Positions 53,936 to 62,291 of a stretch of DNA of 64,000 nucleotides are shown piece after piece. Under the pieces are notes generated by a model. That model was not told the DNA's origin, made no database searches, and saw only the letters and a program-made list of their open reading frames with translations. How positions within the stretch are numbered: the first letter of the stretch is position 1; each line of letters begins with the position of its first letter. The DNA comes from Luteimonas wenzhouensis (GTDB taxonomy: Bacteria > Pseudomonadota > Gammaproteobacteria > Xanthomonadales > Xanthomonadaceae): NCBI RefSeq assembly GCF_007859305.1, contig NZ_VOHE01000002.1:124001-188000 (forward strand), given 5' to 3'. The translations under genes and the position numbers were made by a program.

Positions 53936-54996
53936 GCGCCCCCCCTCGCCGGGCGCCGCGCCAGCGCCCGCACCCTGGCGCGGAACTCCGGCGACTGCAG
54001 CAGCAGCACCGCCACCACCAGCAGCGCCTTGACCACGTAGTTCACCTGCGGCGGCACCCCGATGGCGTAGATGGTGGTGGTCAGGGTCTGGATGATCAGC
54101 GCGCCGACCAGGCTGCCGGCCAGGCTGAAGCGCCCCCCGGCCAGCGCGGTGCCGCCCAGCGCCACGGCCAGGATCGCGTCGAGCTCGAGCAGCTGGCCGG
54201 CGTTGTTGGCGTCGGCGCTGGCCACGTTGGAGCTGACCAGCAGGCCCGCCAGTCCGGCGCAGAAGCCGCTGAACACGTACAGCCACAGCGTGATCGCGCG
54301 GGCACGCACCCCGGCCACGCGCGCGGCGGCGGGGTTGTGCCCGATGGCGCGGATGAACATGCCCAGGGCGGTGCGGTCGAGCAGCAGCGCCAGGACCACG
54401 AACAGCGCGCCGGCGACGTACAGCGGGAAAGGCAGCCCGAACAGGAAGCCTGTGCCGAGGAAGGAGTACGGCGGGTAGTAGATGGTGAGGATGTTGCCGC
54501 CGCTGATGAGCTGGGCGACACCGCGTCCGGCCACCATCAGGATCAGGGTGGCGATGATCGGCTGCATCCCGACCTTGACCACCAGCACCCCGTTCCACAG
54601 CCCGCACAGCGCCGCGGTGGCCAGCGCCGCGCCGATCGCGGCGAACAGCGGCGCCAGGCCCGTCCCGCCGCCGGCGGTCATGCGGCCGATGGTCCAGGCG
54701 GCGACGGTGGCGGCGATCGCCAGGACCGCGCCCACGGAAATGTCGAGGCCGCGCGCCGCGATCACCAGGGTCATGCCCATCGACACCAGCACCAGCGGCG
54801 CGGCGCGGTTGGCGATGTCGACCAGGTTGCCGTACAGGCGTCCGTCGCGCCATTCCAGCGCCAGGAAGCCCGGGTTGAGCAGGCCGTTGCCGAGCAGCAG
54901 CAGGGCCAGCGCCAGCAGCGGCCAGAACAGCGGATGCGCGAGCATCCTGCGATGCAGCGGCAGCGGCGCCTGCGCGTCTGGATCGGTCGTTGCCAT
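53932..54996 (-). CDS. ytfT: Sugar ABC transporter permease, YtfT-like
   Basis: 354-residue permease of the same class as its downstream neighbour; IAARGLDISVGAVLAIAATVAA is the class signature, and GHNPAAARVAGVRARAITLW the coupling loop. The N-terminal soluble part is short. The start overlaps the ATPase stop by one base (TGATG), and its stop overlaps the YjfF-like start (ATGA), so subunits are made in fixed ratio. Confidence 0.9.
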   Translation of the reverse strand: MATTDPDAQAPLPLHRRMLAHPLFWPLLALALLLLGNGLLNPGFLALEWRDGRLYGNLVDIANRAAPLVLVSMGMTLVIAARGLDISVGAVLAIAATVAAWTIGRMTAGGGTGLAPLFAAIGAALATAALCGLWNGVLVVKVGMQPIIATLILMVAGRGVAQLISGGNILTIYYPPYSFLGTGFLFGLPFPLYVAGALFVVLALLLDRTALGMFIRAIGHNPAAARVAGVRARAITLWLYVFSGFCAGLAGLLVSSNVASADANNAGQLLELDAILAVALGGTALAGGRFSLAGSLVGALIIQTLTTTIYAIGVPPQVNYVVKALLVVAVLLLQSPEFRARVRALARRPARGGA

Positions 54997-56495
54997 CAGG
55001 CGTGTCCCGCGATCAGGTCGAGCACCCGGGCGCCCTCGCTGCCGCCGGGCAGCTCGCCCGCCTTGCGCCGCTCGCGCAGCACCACGATGCGGTCGCCCAG
55101 CCGGGTGAGCTCCTCGAGCTCGGCGGAAATGAACAGCACCGCCATGCCCTCGCGCGCCAGGCGCACCACTTCGCCCATGATTTCCTGCTTGGCGGCGATG
55201 TCGATGCCACGGGTCGGCTCGTCCAGGATCAGCAGCTTCGGCCGGGTGGCCAGCCAGCGCGCCAGCACCACCTTCTGCTGGTTGCCGCCGGACAGCGCGC
55301 CCACCGGCGTCTCGATCCCGGCCGTGCGCACGCCCAGCAACTCGACGTAGTGGCGGGCGAGTTCGTCCTGCCGGGACCGCGGCAGCGCGCGCCACCAGCC
55401 GCGCCGGGCCTGCAGGGCCAGCACGATGTTCTCGCGCACCGACAGTTCGGCAACGATGCCCTCGGTCTTGCGCTCCTCCGGGCACAGGGCCAGGCCGCGC
55501 TCCACCGCGTCGGCGGGATGGCGCAGGTCCACGCGCGCGCCCTCGAGCAGCAGCGTGCCTTCGTCTGCGCGATCCAGGCCGAACAGCAGCCGCGCCAGTT
55601 CGGTGCGGCCCGAGCCGAGCAGGCCGCCCAGCGCCACCACCTCGCCCGCGCGCACCTGCAGGTCCACCGTATGCAGGGCGCCGCGGCGCGCCAGTCCGCG
55701 CGCCTCCAGCACCACCGGCGCATCGGCCGGGATGTCGGCATGGTCGGCGCGCCCTTCGGCCAGCGCCACGTCGCGCCCCACCATCGCCTTGACCAGCGCC
55801 GCCTGCGGCAGCTCCCCGGGCGTGTACTCGCCGACGAGCGTGCCGTTGCGCAGCACCGTGATCCGGTCGGAGACCGCGTACACCTGGTCGAGGAAGTGGG
55901 TGACGAACAGGATCGCCATCCCCTGCTCGCGCAGCCGGCGCATGACCGCGAACAGCTCCTGCACCTCGCCCTCGTCCAGGCTCGAAGTGGGCTCGTCGAG
56001 GATCAGCACCTTCGCCGACACCCCCAGCGCGCGCGCGATCGCCACCATCTGCTGGATCGCGACCGGGTACGAGGCCAGCGGCCGGTCCACGTCGAGGTCC
56101 AGGTGCAGCTGCGCCAGCAGCTCCCGCGCGCCGGCGCGCACCCGGCGCCAGTCGATCAGGCCGAAGCGGCGCGGATAGCGGCCCGCATGCAGGTTCTCCG
56201 CCACCGACAGGTTCGGGCAGAGGTTGACCTCCTGGTAGACGGTGCTGATGCCCTCGCGCTGCGCCTCGAGCGGGCTGGACGGGGCGATCGGGCGCCCGTC
56301 CAGTTCCACGGTGCCGGCGTCGGGGCGCTCGACCCCGGTGAGCAGCTTGATCAGCGTCGACTTGCCGGCGCCGTTCTGGCCCATCAGCGCGTGGATCTCG
56401 CCGGCGCGCAGGCACAGGCCCGCGCCGTCGAGCGCCACGGTGGCGCCGAAGCGCTTGCGCAGGCCCTGCGCGTGCAGCACGTGGCTCACCGCCAC
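54996..56495 (-). CDS. ytfR: Sugar ABC transporter ATPase, YtfR-like
   Basis: 499 residues from GTG 56495 (VAVSHVLHAQGLRKRFGA), with a G-rich site upstream; the frame open to 56660 overlaps the binding-protein gene and is not supported. It is a tandem ATPase: the first half has Walker A GQNGAGKST (39-47), a degenerate signature (SYPVAIQQM) and LILDEPTSSLD; the second half has a Walker A without Lys (GLLGSGRTE) and LSGGNQQKVVLARWL. This unequal pair is typical of RbsA/YtfR ATPases. Confidence 0.92.
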   Translation of the reverse strand: MAVSHVLHAQGLRKRFGATVALDGAGLCLRAGEIHALMGQNGAGKSTLIKLLTGVERPDAGTVELDGRPIAPSSPLEAQREGISTVYQEVNLCPNLSVAENLHAGRYPRRFGLIDWRRVRAGARELLAQLHLDLDVDRPLASYPVAIQQMVAIARALGVSAKVLILDEPTSSLDEGEVQELFAVMRRLREQGMAILFVTHFLDQVYAVSDRITVLRNGTLVGEYTPGELPQAALVKAMVGRDVALAEGRADHADIPADAPVVLEARGLARRGALHTVDLQVRAGEVVALGGLLGSGRTELARLLFGLDRADEGTLLLEGARVDLRHPADAVERGLALCPEERKTEGIVAELSVRENIVLALQARRGWWRALPRSRQDELARHYVELLGVRTAGIETPVGALSGGNQQKVVLARWLATRPKLLILDEPTRGIDIAAKQEIMGEVVRLAREGMAVLFISAELEELTRLGDRIVVLRERRKAGELPGGSEGARVLDLIAGHA

Positions 56496-56574
56496 GTCCC
56501 CCGCGGATGCGGCTGCGCGCGCCGGCACCGGGCCGGCGTGCGGGTCAGGCGACAGCGACGCATCGGGGCCGGGC

Positions 56575-57543
56575 TCAGTACTTGCGGTTGGGCAGTTCGG
56601 CCTCGGCCTGGTCCTGGGTGAACACGCCCTCCTCCACCACCACGCGCCGGGGCACTTCACGCCCGGCGTGCACGTCGCGGATCAGCTGCGCCAGCTGCGG
56701 GCCGAGCAGCGGGTTGCATTCGACCGTGGCGTTGAGCTTGCCGGCCTTCATCGCCTCGAACGCGCCGCGCACGCCGTCGATCGACACGATGCGGATGTCG
56801 GTGCCGGGCTTGAGGCCGGCTTCCTCGATCGCCTGGATCGCGCCGATGGCCATGTCGTCGTTGTGCGCGAAGAGCACGTCGATGTTGCCGCCTTCGGCCT
56901 TGAGGAAGGCCTCCATCACTTCCTTGCCCTTGGCCCGGGTGAAGTCGCCGCTTTGCGAGCGCACGATCACGAAGCGGTCGTCTTCCCCGATCACTTCCTT
57001 GAAGCCGCGCATGCGGTCGTTGGCCGGGGCCGAACCGACCGTGCCCTGCAGTTCGACGATCCGGATCGGGCCCGGCTTGCCCTCGCTGTCCTCGATCACC
57101 CAGCGCGCGGCGCGGCGGCCTTCCTCGACGAAGTCCGAACCGATGAAAGTCGCGTACAGCGACTCGTCGGACACCTTCACCGCGCGGTCGGTCAGCACCA
57201 CCGGGATCCCGGCGGCCTTCGCCTCCTGCAGCACCGTGTCCCAGCCGGTCTCGACCACCGGGGAGAAGGCGATCACGTCCACGCCCTGGGCGATGAACGA
57301 GCGCAGCGCCTTGATCTGGTTCTCCTGCTTCTGCTGCGCGTCGGAGAAGCGCAGGTTGAATTCCGGCGGGGCCAGCGCCTCCTTGACCGAGCGCGTGTTG
57401 GCGGTGCGCCACTCGCTCTCGGCGCCGACCTGGCTGAAACCGACCGTGATCGAGTCGCCGGCGCCGCCTCCCTCCCCGCCGCCGCAGCCGGCGAGCATCG
57501 CGGCGCACAGCAGCGCCAGCACTCCAGAAACCTTCCGCATCAT
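56575..57543 (-). CDS. ytfQ: Furanose-type sugar ABC transporter binding lipoprotein, YtfQ-like
   Basis: 322 residues (321 from the second ATG, 57540, which sits better behind GGAGGAG). Lipobox LAGC at Cys20 followed by a Gly-rich linker. Periplasmic-binding-protein type 1 fold with ITVGFSQVGAESEWRTANT, AFSPVVETGWDTVLQEAKAA and VLFAHNDDMAIGAIQAI, all close in wording to YtfQ, which binds galactofuranose. The cluster context suggests L-arabinofuranose or galactofuranose. First of the four transporter genes. Confidence 0.9.
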   Translation of the reverse strand: MMRKVSGVLALLCAAMLAGCGGGEGGGAGDSITVGFSQVGAESEWRTANTRSVKEALAPPEFNLRFSDAQQKQENQIKALRSFIAQGVDVIAFSPVVETGWDTVLQEAKAAGIPVVLTDRAVKVSDESLYATFIGSDFVEEGRRAARWVIEDSEGKPGPIRIVELQGTVGSAPANDRMRGFKEVIGEDDRFVIVRSQSGDFTRAKGKEVMEAFLKAEGGNIDVLFAHNDDMAIGAIQAIEEAGLKPGTDIRIVSIDGVRGAFEAMKAGKLNATVECNPLLGPQLAQLIRDVHAGREVPRRVVVEEGVFTQDQAEAELPNRKY

Positions 57544-57565
57544 CTCCTCCCGTACGCCATCTTGA

Positions 57566-57579
57566 TGTTTGCGCTACCA
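57566..57579. promoter_or_regulatory. LacI-type operator (xyl-box-like)
   Basis: On the minus strand TGGTAGCGCAAACA, 12 of 14 against the perfect palindrome TGGTAGCGCTACCA and 13 of 14 against the Xanthomonas xyl-box TGGTAGCGCTAACA as I remember it. It lies 23-36 bases upstream of the binding-protein start, in the 80-base gap after the dehydrogenase gene. This is a candidate operator for a LacI-family regulator; no such gene is in the window. Confidence 0.5.
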
Positions 57580-57623
57580 AGCATGTTGCCATGCGCCGGG
57601 GCGTGCCGGCACCGGGCCCGCCC

Positions 57624-59060
57624 TCAGGGGGCGATGTAGGCGGTCTTGACCGTTGTGTAGAACTCCACCGCGTAGCGGCCCTGCTCGCGCGGGCCGTAGC
57701 TCGAGGCCTTGCGGCCGCCGAAGGGCACGTGCGGATCCACCCCGGCCGTGGGCAGGTTCACCATGACCATGCCCGCCTGGGCGTGGCGCCTGAAATGCGA
57801 GGCGTGCCTCAGCGATGTGGTGCAGATCCCCGCGCACAGCCCGAACGGGGTGTCGTTGGCCAGCGCCAGCGCGTGCTCGTAGTCGTCGGCGCGCAGCACC
57901 GCCGCGACCGGGCCGAAGATCTCCTCGCGCGCGATCCGGTGCGACGGCTGGGCCGCGAACAGGGTCGGCGCCAGGAAGTGGCCCTCGGTGGCACAGTCCA
58001 CGCGCGCGCCCCCGGCCAGTAGCTCGCCGCCGTCCTCGTGCCCGGCCCGGATGTAGGACAGGTCGGTCTCGAGCTGGGCGCCGCTGGCCACCGGCCCGAT
58101 GTGCACGGACGGATCGAGCGGATCGCCCACCTTCAGCTGCGCGAGGCGGGCCTGCATCCGTTCGACGAAGGCGTCGTGGACCGCCGACTCGACGATCAGC
58201 CTGCTCGAGGCCGTGCAGCGCTGGCCGGTGGAGAAGAACGCGCCATTGACCGCGCATTCCACCGCCGTGTCGAGGTCGGCGTCGGCCAGCACCACGAGCG
58301 GATTCTTGCCGCCCATCTCCATCTGCACCTTCAGCGCCCGCTCCGCGGCCTGCTTCAGCAGGGCACGGCCGGTGGGCACCGAGCCGGTGAAGGTCAGTGC
58401 GTCCAGCTTCGGGTGCGAGACCAGGGCCTGTCCGACCGTGCGGCCGCTGCCCAGGACCATGTTGAACACGCCGTCGGGCAGGCCGGCGCGCGAGAGGATC
58501 TCGGCGAGCGCCCAGGCGCAGCCGGGCACGATCTCCGCCGGCTTGAACACCACGGTGTTGCCGTAGGCCAGGGCCGGGGCGATCTTCCAGGCCGGGATCG
58601 CCAGCGGGAAGTTCCACGGCGCGATGATGCCGACGGTGCCGACCGGCTCGCGGGTGATCTCGATCTCGACGCCGGGACGGGTCGAAGCCAGCTTCTCGCC
58701 GGGGATGCGCAACGCCTCGCCGGCGAAGAACCTGAAGATCTGCCCGGCGCGCGTGGCCTCGCCGATGCTCTCGGCCAGGGTCTTGCCCTCCTCGCGCGCG
58801 AGCAGTCGGCCCAGCTCCTCCTTGCGGGCGAGGATCTCGCTGCCCACGAAGTCGAGGATGTCGGCGCGCTGCTGCGGGTTGGACAGCGACCAGGCCGGCA
58901 GCGCCGCGGCCGCCGCATCCACCGCCTGCGCCGTCGCCGCCGCGTCGAGCACGCCGTAGCGGCCGACCGGCGTGGCCAGGTCGGCGGGATTCTCGTCGGT
59001 GTGGCTGCCGCTGCCGTCGACCCACTGGCCGCCGACGTAGCTGCGGAAATGCTGTTCCAT
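57624..59060 (-). CDS. Aldehyde dehydrogenase, alpha-ketoglutarate-semialdehyde type
   Basis: 478-residue NAD(P)-dependent aldehyde dehydrogenase. Catalytic Cys282 in FFSTGQRCTASSR, Glu248 in LKVQMEMGGKNP and Asn150 in APWNFPLA are in place. EQHFRSYVGGQWVDG starts the protein. The cluster suggests 2,5-dioxopentanoate (alpha-ketoglutarate semialdehyde) as substrate, the last step of oxidative pentose breakdown, giving 2-oxoglutarate. Other aldehyde substrates cannot be excluded by sequence alone. It starts 20 bases after the FAH-type gene. Confidence 0.88.
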   Translation of the reverse strand: MEQHFRSYVGGQWVDGSGSHTDENPADLATPVGRYGVLDAAATAQAVDAAAAALPAWSLSNPQQRADILDFVGSEILARKEELGRLLAREEGKTLAESIGEATRAGQIFRFFAGEALRIPGEKLASTRPGVEIEITREPVGTVGIIAPWNFPLAIPAWKIAPALAYGNTVVFKPAEIVPGCAWALAEILSRAGLPDGVFNMVLGSGRTVGQALVSHPKLDALTFTGSVPTGRALLKQAAERALKVQMEMGGKNPLVVLADADLDTAVECAVNGAFFSTGQRCTASSRLIVESAVHDAFVERMQARLAQLKVGDPLDPSVHIGPVASGAQLETDLSYIRAGHEDGGELLAGGARVDCATEGHFLAPTLFAAQPSHRIAREEIFGPVAAVLRADDYEHALALANDTPFGLCAGICTTSLRHASHFRRHAQAGMVMVNLPTAGVDPHVPFGGRKASSYGPREQGRYAVEFYTTVKTAYIAP

Positions 59061-59080
59061 GTGGGGGCCCTCCCGTGCGC

Positions 59081-60085
59081 CTAGAGCGGGCGCACCCCGC
59101 CTGGCCGGAAGCCGGCCGGAACGCTGCGCAGCGTGTTGCGCAGCGGTGCGCCCAGCTCCGGCAGGTCGATCTCGAACACGTCGCCCGGCTGCGTGCGCAC
59201 GCCGTCGGCGAAACTCAGCGTGGCGGTGCCGAAGAAGTGCAGGTGCACGTCGCCCGGGCGCCGGTGCGCGGCGTACTTGAAGTGGTGGTACTCCAGGTTC
59301 TCCAGCGAGTGGCACATGTTGGCTTCGCCGGTGAGGAACGGCTTCTCCCAGACCACGGCGCCGTCGCGCAGCAGGCGGCTGGTGCCGCGCAGGTCGCGCG
59401 GCAGCTCGCCGACGCGCAGCTCGGGGCCGATCGCGCAGGCGCGCAGCTTGGAGTGCGCCAGGTACAGGTAGTTCTGGCGTTCGGTCACATGATCGGAGAA
59501 CTCGTTGCCGATCGCGAAGCCGAGGCGGTGCGGCACGCCCGCGTCGTCGATGACGTACAGGCCGACGAGCTCGGGCTCCTCGCCGCCGTCGAGGGCGAAC
59601 TCGGGCGAGTCGAGTTCGGCGTCGGGCGCGGCCACGATCGAGCCGTCGCCCTTGTAGAACCACTCGGGCTGGGCGCCGACTTCGCCGGGCGCGGGCATGC
59701 CGCCTTCCACGCCCCACTGGAACATGCGCATCGAGTCGGTGAGGCTGCCCTCCTCCGCCTGCTGCTGCAGCTTCTGGTGCATGGCATCGCGCGCCGCGGC
59801 GCTGCCAAGGTGGGTCAGGCCGGTGCCGCTGACCATGCAGTGCGCCGGGTCGGGATGGTGCAGCGGAGGAAGCACGCGCCGCTCGGCGAGCAGCGTCGCG
59901 TACTCGAGCCGCGCCTGGACCGGGAGCGCTCCGGCCGCCTCGGCCAGGCTCCTCCCCGCGCCGATCGCGGCCCGGGCCAGGGCCCAGGTGCCATCCACGC
60001 CGCCGAGCACGCGCACGTGCCGGCCGTCCTCCTCGACGATGCCGACGCGCACGTCGGCCCCGTCCTTCAGCTGGATCAATCGCAT
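59081..60085 (-). CDS. FAH-family AraD1-type protein, putative 2-keto-3-deoxy-sugar-acid dehydratase
   Basis: 334 residues of the fumarylacetoacetate-hydrolase superfamily, AraD1/GguC branch, judged by the N-terminus RLIQLKDGADVRVGIVEEDG. The metal-site region is AIGNEFSDHVTERQNYL; HLHFFGTATLSFADG is near the C-terminus. Members of this branch are linked to sugar ABC systems and to dehydration of 2-keto-3-deoxy-pentonate to alpha-ketoglutarate semialdehyde, which fits the neighbouring dehydrogenase. The assignment is by context and resemblance. No strong ribosome-binding site precedes ATG 60085. Confidence 0.8.
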   Translation of the reverse strand: MRLIQLKDGADVRVGIVEEDGRHVRVLGGVDGTWALARAAIGAGRSLAEAAGALPVQARLEYATLLAERRVLPPLHHPDPAHCMVSGTGLTHLGSAAARDAMHQKLQQQAEEGSLTDSMRMFQWGVEGGMPAPGEVGAQPEWFYKGDGSIVAAPDAELDSPEFALDGGEEPELVGLYVIDDAGVPHRLGFAIGNEFSDHVTERQNYLYLAHSKLRACAIGPELRVGELPRDLRGTSRLLRDGAVVWEKPFLTGEANMCHSLENLEYHHFKYAAHRRPGDVHLHFFGTATLSFADGVRTQPGDVFEIDLPELGAPLRNTLRSVPAGFRPGGVRPL

Positions 60086-60134
60086 CTGCTGAGCGGTCCT
60101 GCTAGGAATGCCACGCCCATTCTGCCGGGGCGAG

Positions 60135-60177
60135 GGATATCCATCCAATTCGATTCAGAGGGAAATCGATATGGATA
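60135..60177. promoter_or_regulatory. Nested inverted repeats upstream of the FAH-type gene
   Basis: Outer arms TATCCAT (60138-60144) and ATGGATA (60171-60177), inner arms CGATT (60151-60155) and AATCG (60164-60168), plus the perfect palindrome GGATATCC (60135-60142). AT-richer than its surroundings. It lies 50-92 bases upstream of the FAH-type start and may bind a regulator. Confidence 0.35.
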
Positions 60178-60253
60178 GGGGCATACCGAGCCAGGCTGCG
60201 GACCGCCTGTTCCGTTCCGCCCGCGCGCTCCCTGCCCACCCGTTGGACGGCTC

Positions 60254-60319
60254 CCTCCCCGCATGCGGGGGAAGGTCGACCGCCCGGCAGCTGCCTCCCC
60301 CGCCTGCGGGGGAAGGAGG
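60254..60319. repeat. Pair of near-identical GC hairpin repeats
   Basis: Two copies of a unit of the form CCTCCCCGCNNGCGGGGGAAGG, at about 60254-60275 and 60294-60316. The stems are CCCCGC/GCGGGG (60257-60270) and CCCCCGC/GCGGGGG (60297-60312). They lie between the dehydrogenase and FAH-type genes of the cluster. They resemble dispersed intergenic palindromes of this bacterial family and may act on RNA stability or termination. Confidence 0.65.
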
Positions 60320-60336
60320 TCATCCCCGACCGCCGC

Positions 60337-61143
60337 TCAGGTCCAACCGGCGTCGACCACGAATTCCTGGGCGGTGATCGCGCGCGCCTGGTCCGAGGCC
60401 AGGAACAGCACCATCGCGGCGATGTCGTCCGGCCAGACCTTGTCCGGCAGGCACTGGTTGCGCTTGAGGTCTTCCTCGCCGGCCTCGTCCAGCCACAGTT
60501 CGATCTGGCGCTGCGTCATCACCCAGCCGGGAGTGACCACGTTGATGCGGATGCGGTCGGCGCCCAGCTCGCGCGCCAGGCCGCGGGTCAGCCCGTTCAC
60601 CGACGACTTGGCGGTGGCGTACACCGGGTAGCCGCCGGTCTTGCACTGCCAGCCGGTCGAACCGAGGTTGATGATCGAACCGCCGCCCAGCCGGCGCATG
60701 CCCGGCACCACCGACTGGATCGCGAAGAACGCCGGCCGCTGGTTGATCGCCACGCGCCGGTCCCAGTACTCGGGCGTGATCTCCTCGAGCCGGTGGCGGT
60801 CGTCGCTGCCGACGTTGTTCACCAGCACGTGGAAGTCGCCGCCCAGCGCGCTGGCGCCGTCGGCGATGGCCTGCTGCAGCGCCGCCACGTCGGTCACGTC
60901 GCAGGCGCGGAACCAGGGGCGCGGCGCGCCCGCCGACTCGACCGAGCGCACCAGCTCCTCGCTGCACGCGGTGGCGATGTCGACGAACGCCACCCGCGCG
61001 CCCTGGCGCGCGAACGCCTCCACCAGCGCCGCGCCGATGCCGCTGCCGCCGCCGGTGATGAACACGCGGCGTCCGGCGAGGTTCGGGTAGCAGGCCTGTT
61101 CGCCGATCCGCCGGGCGTCGTGCGTGGATTGGGTTGTCGCCAT
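60337..61143 (-). CDS. SDR sugar 1-dehydrogenase (XylB/L-arabinose dehydrogenase-like)
   Basis: 268-residue short-chain dehydrogenase. NAD motif TGGGSGIG (30-37), catalytic Ser162 in GSTGW, and Tyr175/Lys179 (YATAK). The wording closely follows Caulobacter D-xylose 1-dehydrogenase XylB as I recall it: YPNLAGRRVFITGGGSGIG, DDRHRLEEITPEYWDRRVAI and the end VVDAGWT. It would oxidise an aldopentose to its lactone. L-arabinose or D-galactose are alternatives. 251 bases with repeats separate it from the FAH-type gene. Confidence 0.85.
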   Translation of the reverse strand: MATTQSTHDARRIGEQACYPNLAGRRVFITGGGSGIGAALVEAFARQGARVAFVDIATACSEELVRSVESAGAPRPWFRACDVTDVAALQQAIADGASALGGDFHVLVNNVGSDDRHRLEEITPEYWDRRVAINQRPAFFAIQSVVPGMRRLGGGSIINLGSTGWQCKTGGYPVYATAKSSVNGLTRGLARELGADRIRINVVTPGWVMTQRQIELWLDEAGEEDLKRNQCLPDKVWPDDIAAMVLFLASDQARAITAQEFVVDAGWT

Positions 61144-61202
61144 GCGTATTCCTCGATGCGTGGCCGGCCATGCGGCCGGCATGGAAGGTGGCGTCCGCCC
61201 GA

Positions 61203-62291
61203 CTATGCGGGCGACGCGTCGTCGCTGCCAAGGCCGGGCTGGTCGAGCCGGAGCGCCCGCGCGACCTCGTCCCAGCCACGCCCGCGCCCGGGACGGGCGA
61301 AGCGGTACCGGATCCTGCGCACGTAGCGCTGGCCGGGCGCGAGGATCGCCGGCGGGAACCCGGGCCGGTTCGGCGCGTCCGGGTAGTCCTGCGGTTCCAG
61401 GCAGATGCCGTCGCCCAGCCCCGGATGCTGGCGCGCCAGCCCCTGGCCACCGTAGAACTGCAGCGCGGGCGCGTCGGCGTCCAGGCGCATCGCCACCCCG
61501 CTGTGCGGCGAATACAGCGCCGCGGTGAAGCCGCGCGCGGCGTCGAGCACGAGACAGTGGTCGTAGCCGCCGCCGGCCTCGAGCTGCGGATGCGGCGCGG
61601 CGCCGGCGAGCGGGCGCGCAACGCGGAAATCGAATGGCGTCCCGTCCACCGGCGCCACGCCGCCGAGCGGGATCAGCGCCGCGTCCACCGGCAGGAAGTG
61701 CGACGCGGGGACCTGCAGCCACTGGGCCGCGGCCGGCACGCCGCGGTCGCCGGCGAGGTTGAAGTAGGGATGGTGGGTCGGATTGAACGGCGTCGGCGCA
61801 TCGCACCGCGCCTCGAACACCAGGCTCAGTCCGTCCGCTTCGGCACGGTAGGTGGCCACCACCTCGAGGTTGCCCGGATAGCCTCCCTCGCCCGCCGGCG
61901 AGCGCAGCGACAGCGACAGCGCCTCCTCCGAATGCGAGGCGACGCTCCAGAGCCGCCGGCCGAAGCCCGTGGCGCCGCCATGGAGCTGGTTGGGTCCTTC
62001 GTTGGCATCGAGCCTGTAGTGCCGGCCGTCGAGCACGAACGCCGCGCCGGCGATGCGGTTGCCGTAGCGGCCGACCAGCTGCCCGAGATACGCCGGATCA
62101 ACGGCGTAGGAGCGCGCGTCGGGGAGGCCGAGCACCACGTCAACCGCGCCCCGCTCGCCGGGAACGCGCAGCCGCGCGAGGATCCCGCCCAGGTCGAGGA
62201 TTTCCGCCGACACCTGCGCCGGATCGCCGATCGCATATGCGCCGACCGCCGGCCCATCGTCGAGCCGTCCGAAGTTCCGGATGCCGCCCAT
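61203..62291 (-). CDS. galM: Aldose 1-epimerase
   Basis: 362-residue mutarotase interconverting alpha and beta anomers of aldoses. The catalytic acid His is in NPTHHPYFNL and the base Glu in CLEPQDYPDAPN; RYGNRIAGAAF and NEGPNQLHGG are further signatures. In this cluster it would supply the anomer used by the 1-dehydrogenase. No signal peptide is seen. First gene of the minus-strand cluster, 59 bases before the dehydrogenase start, and divergent from the TonB receptor. Confidence 0.92.
   Translation of the reverse strand: MGGIRNFGRLDDGPAVGAYAIGDPAQVSAEILDLGGILARLRVPGERGAVDVVLGLPDARSYAVDPAYLGQLVGRYGNRIAGAAFVLDGRHYRLDANEGPNQLHGGATGFGRRLWSVASHSEEALSLSLRSPAGEGGYPGNLEVVATYRAEADGLSLVFEARCDAPTPFNPTHHPYFNLAGDRGVPAAAQWLQVPASHFLPVDAALIPLGGVAPVDGTPFDFRVARPLAGAAPHPQLEAGGGYDHCLVLDAARGFTAALYSPHSGVAMRLDADAPALQFYGGQGLARQHPGLGDGICLEPQDYPDAPNRPGFPPAILAPGQRYVRRIRYRFARPGRGRGWDEVARALRLDQPGLGSDDASPA

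Noticed and set aside
53932-56415. 827-codon fusion of ATPase and YtfT-like permease
   Set aside because: The first part is a wrong-frame reading of the ATPase gene; the two genes overlap by one base and are separate.
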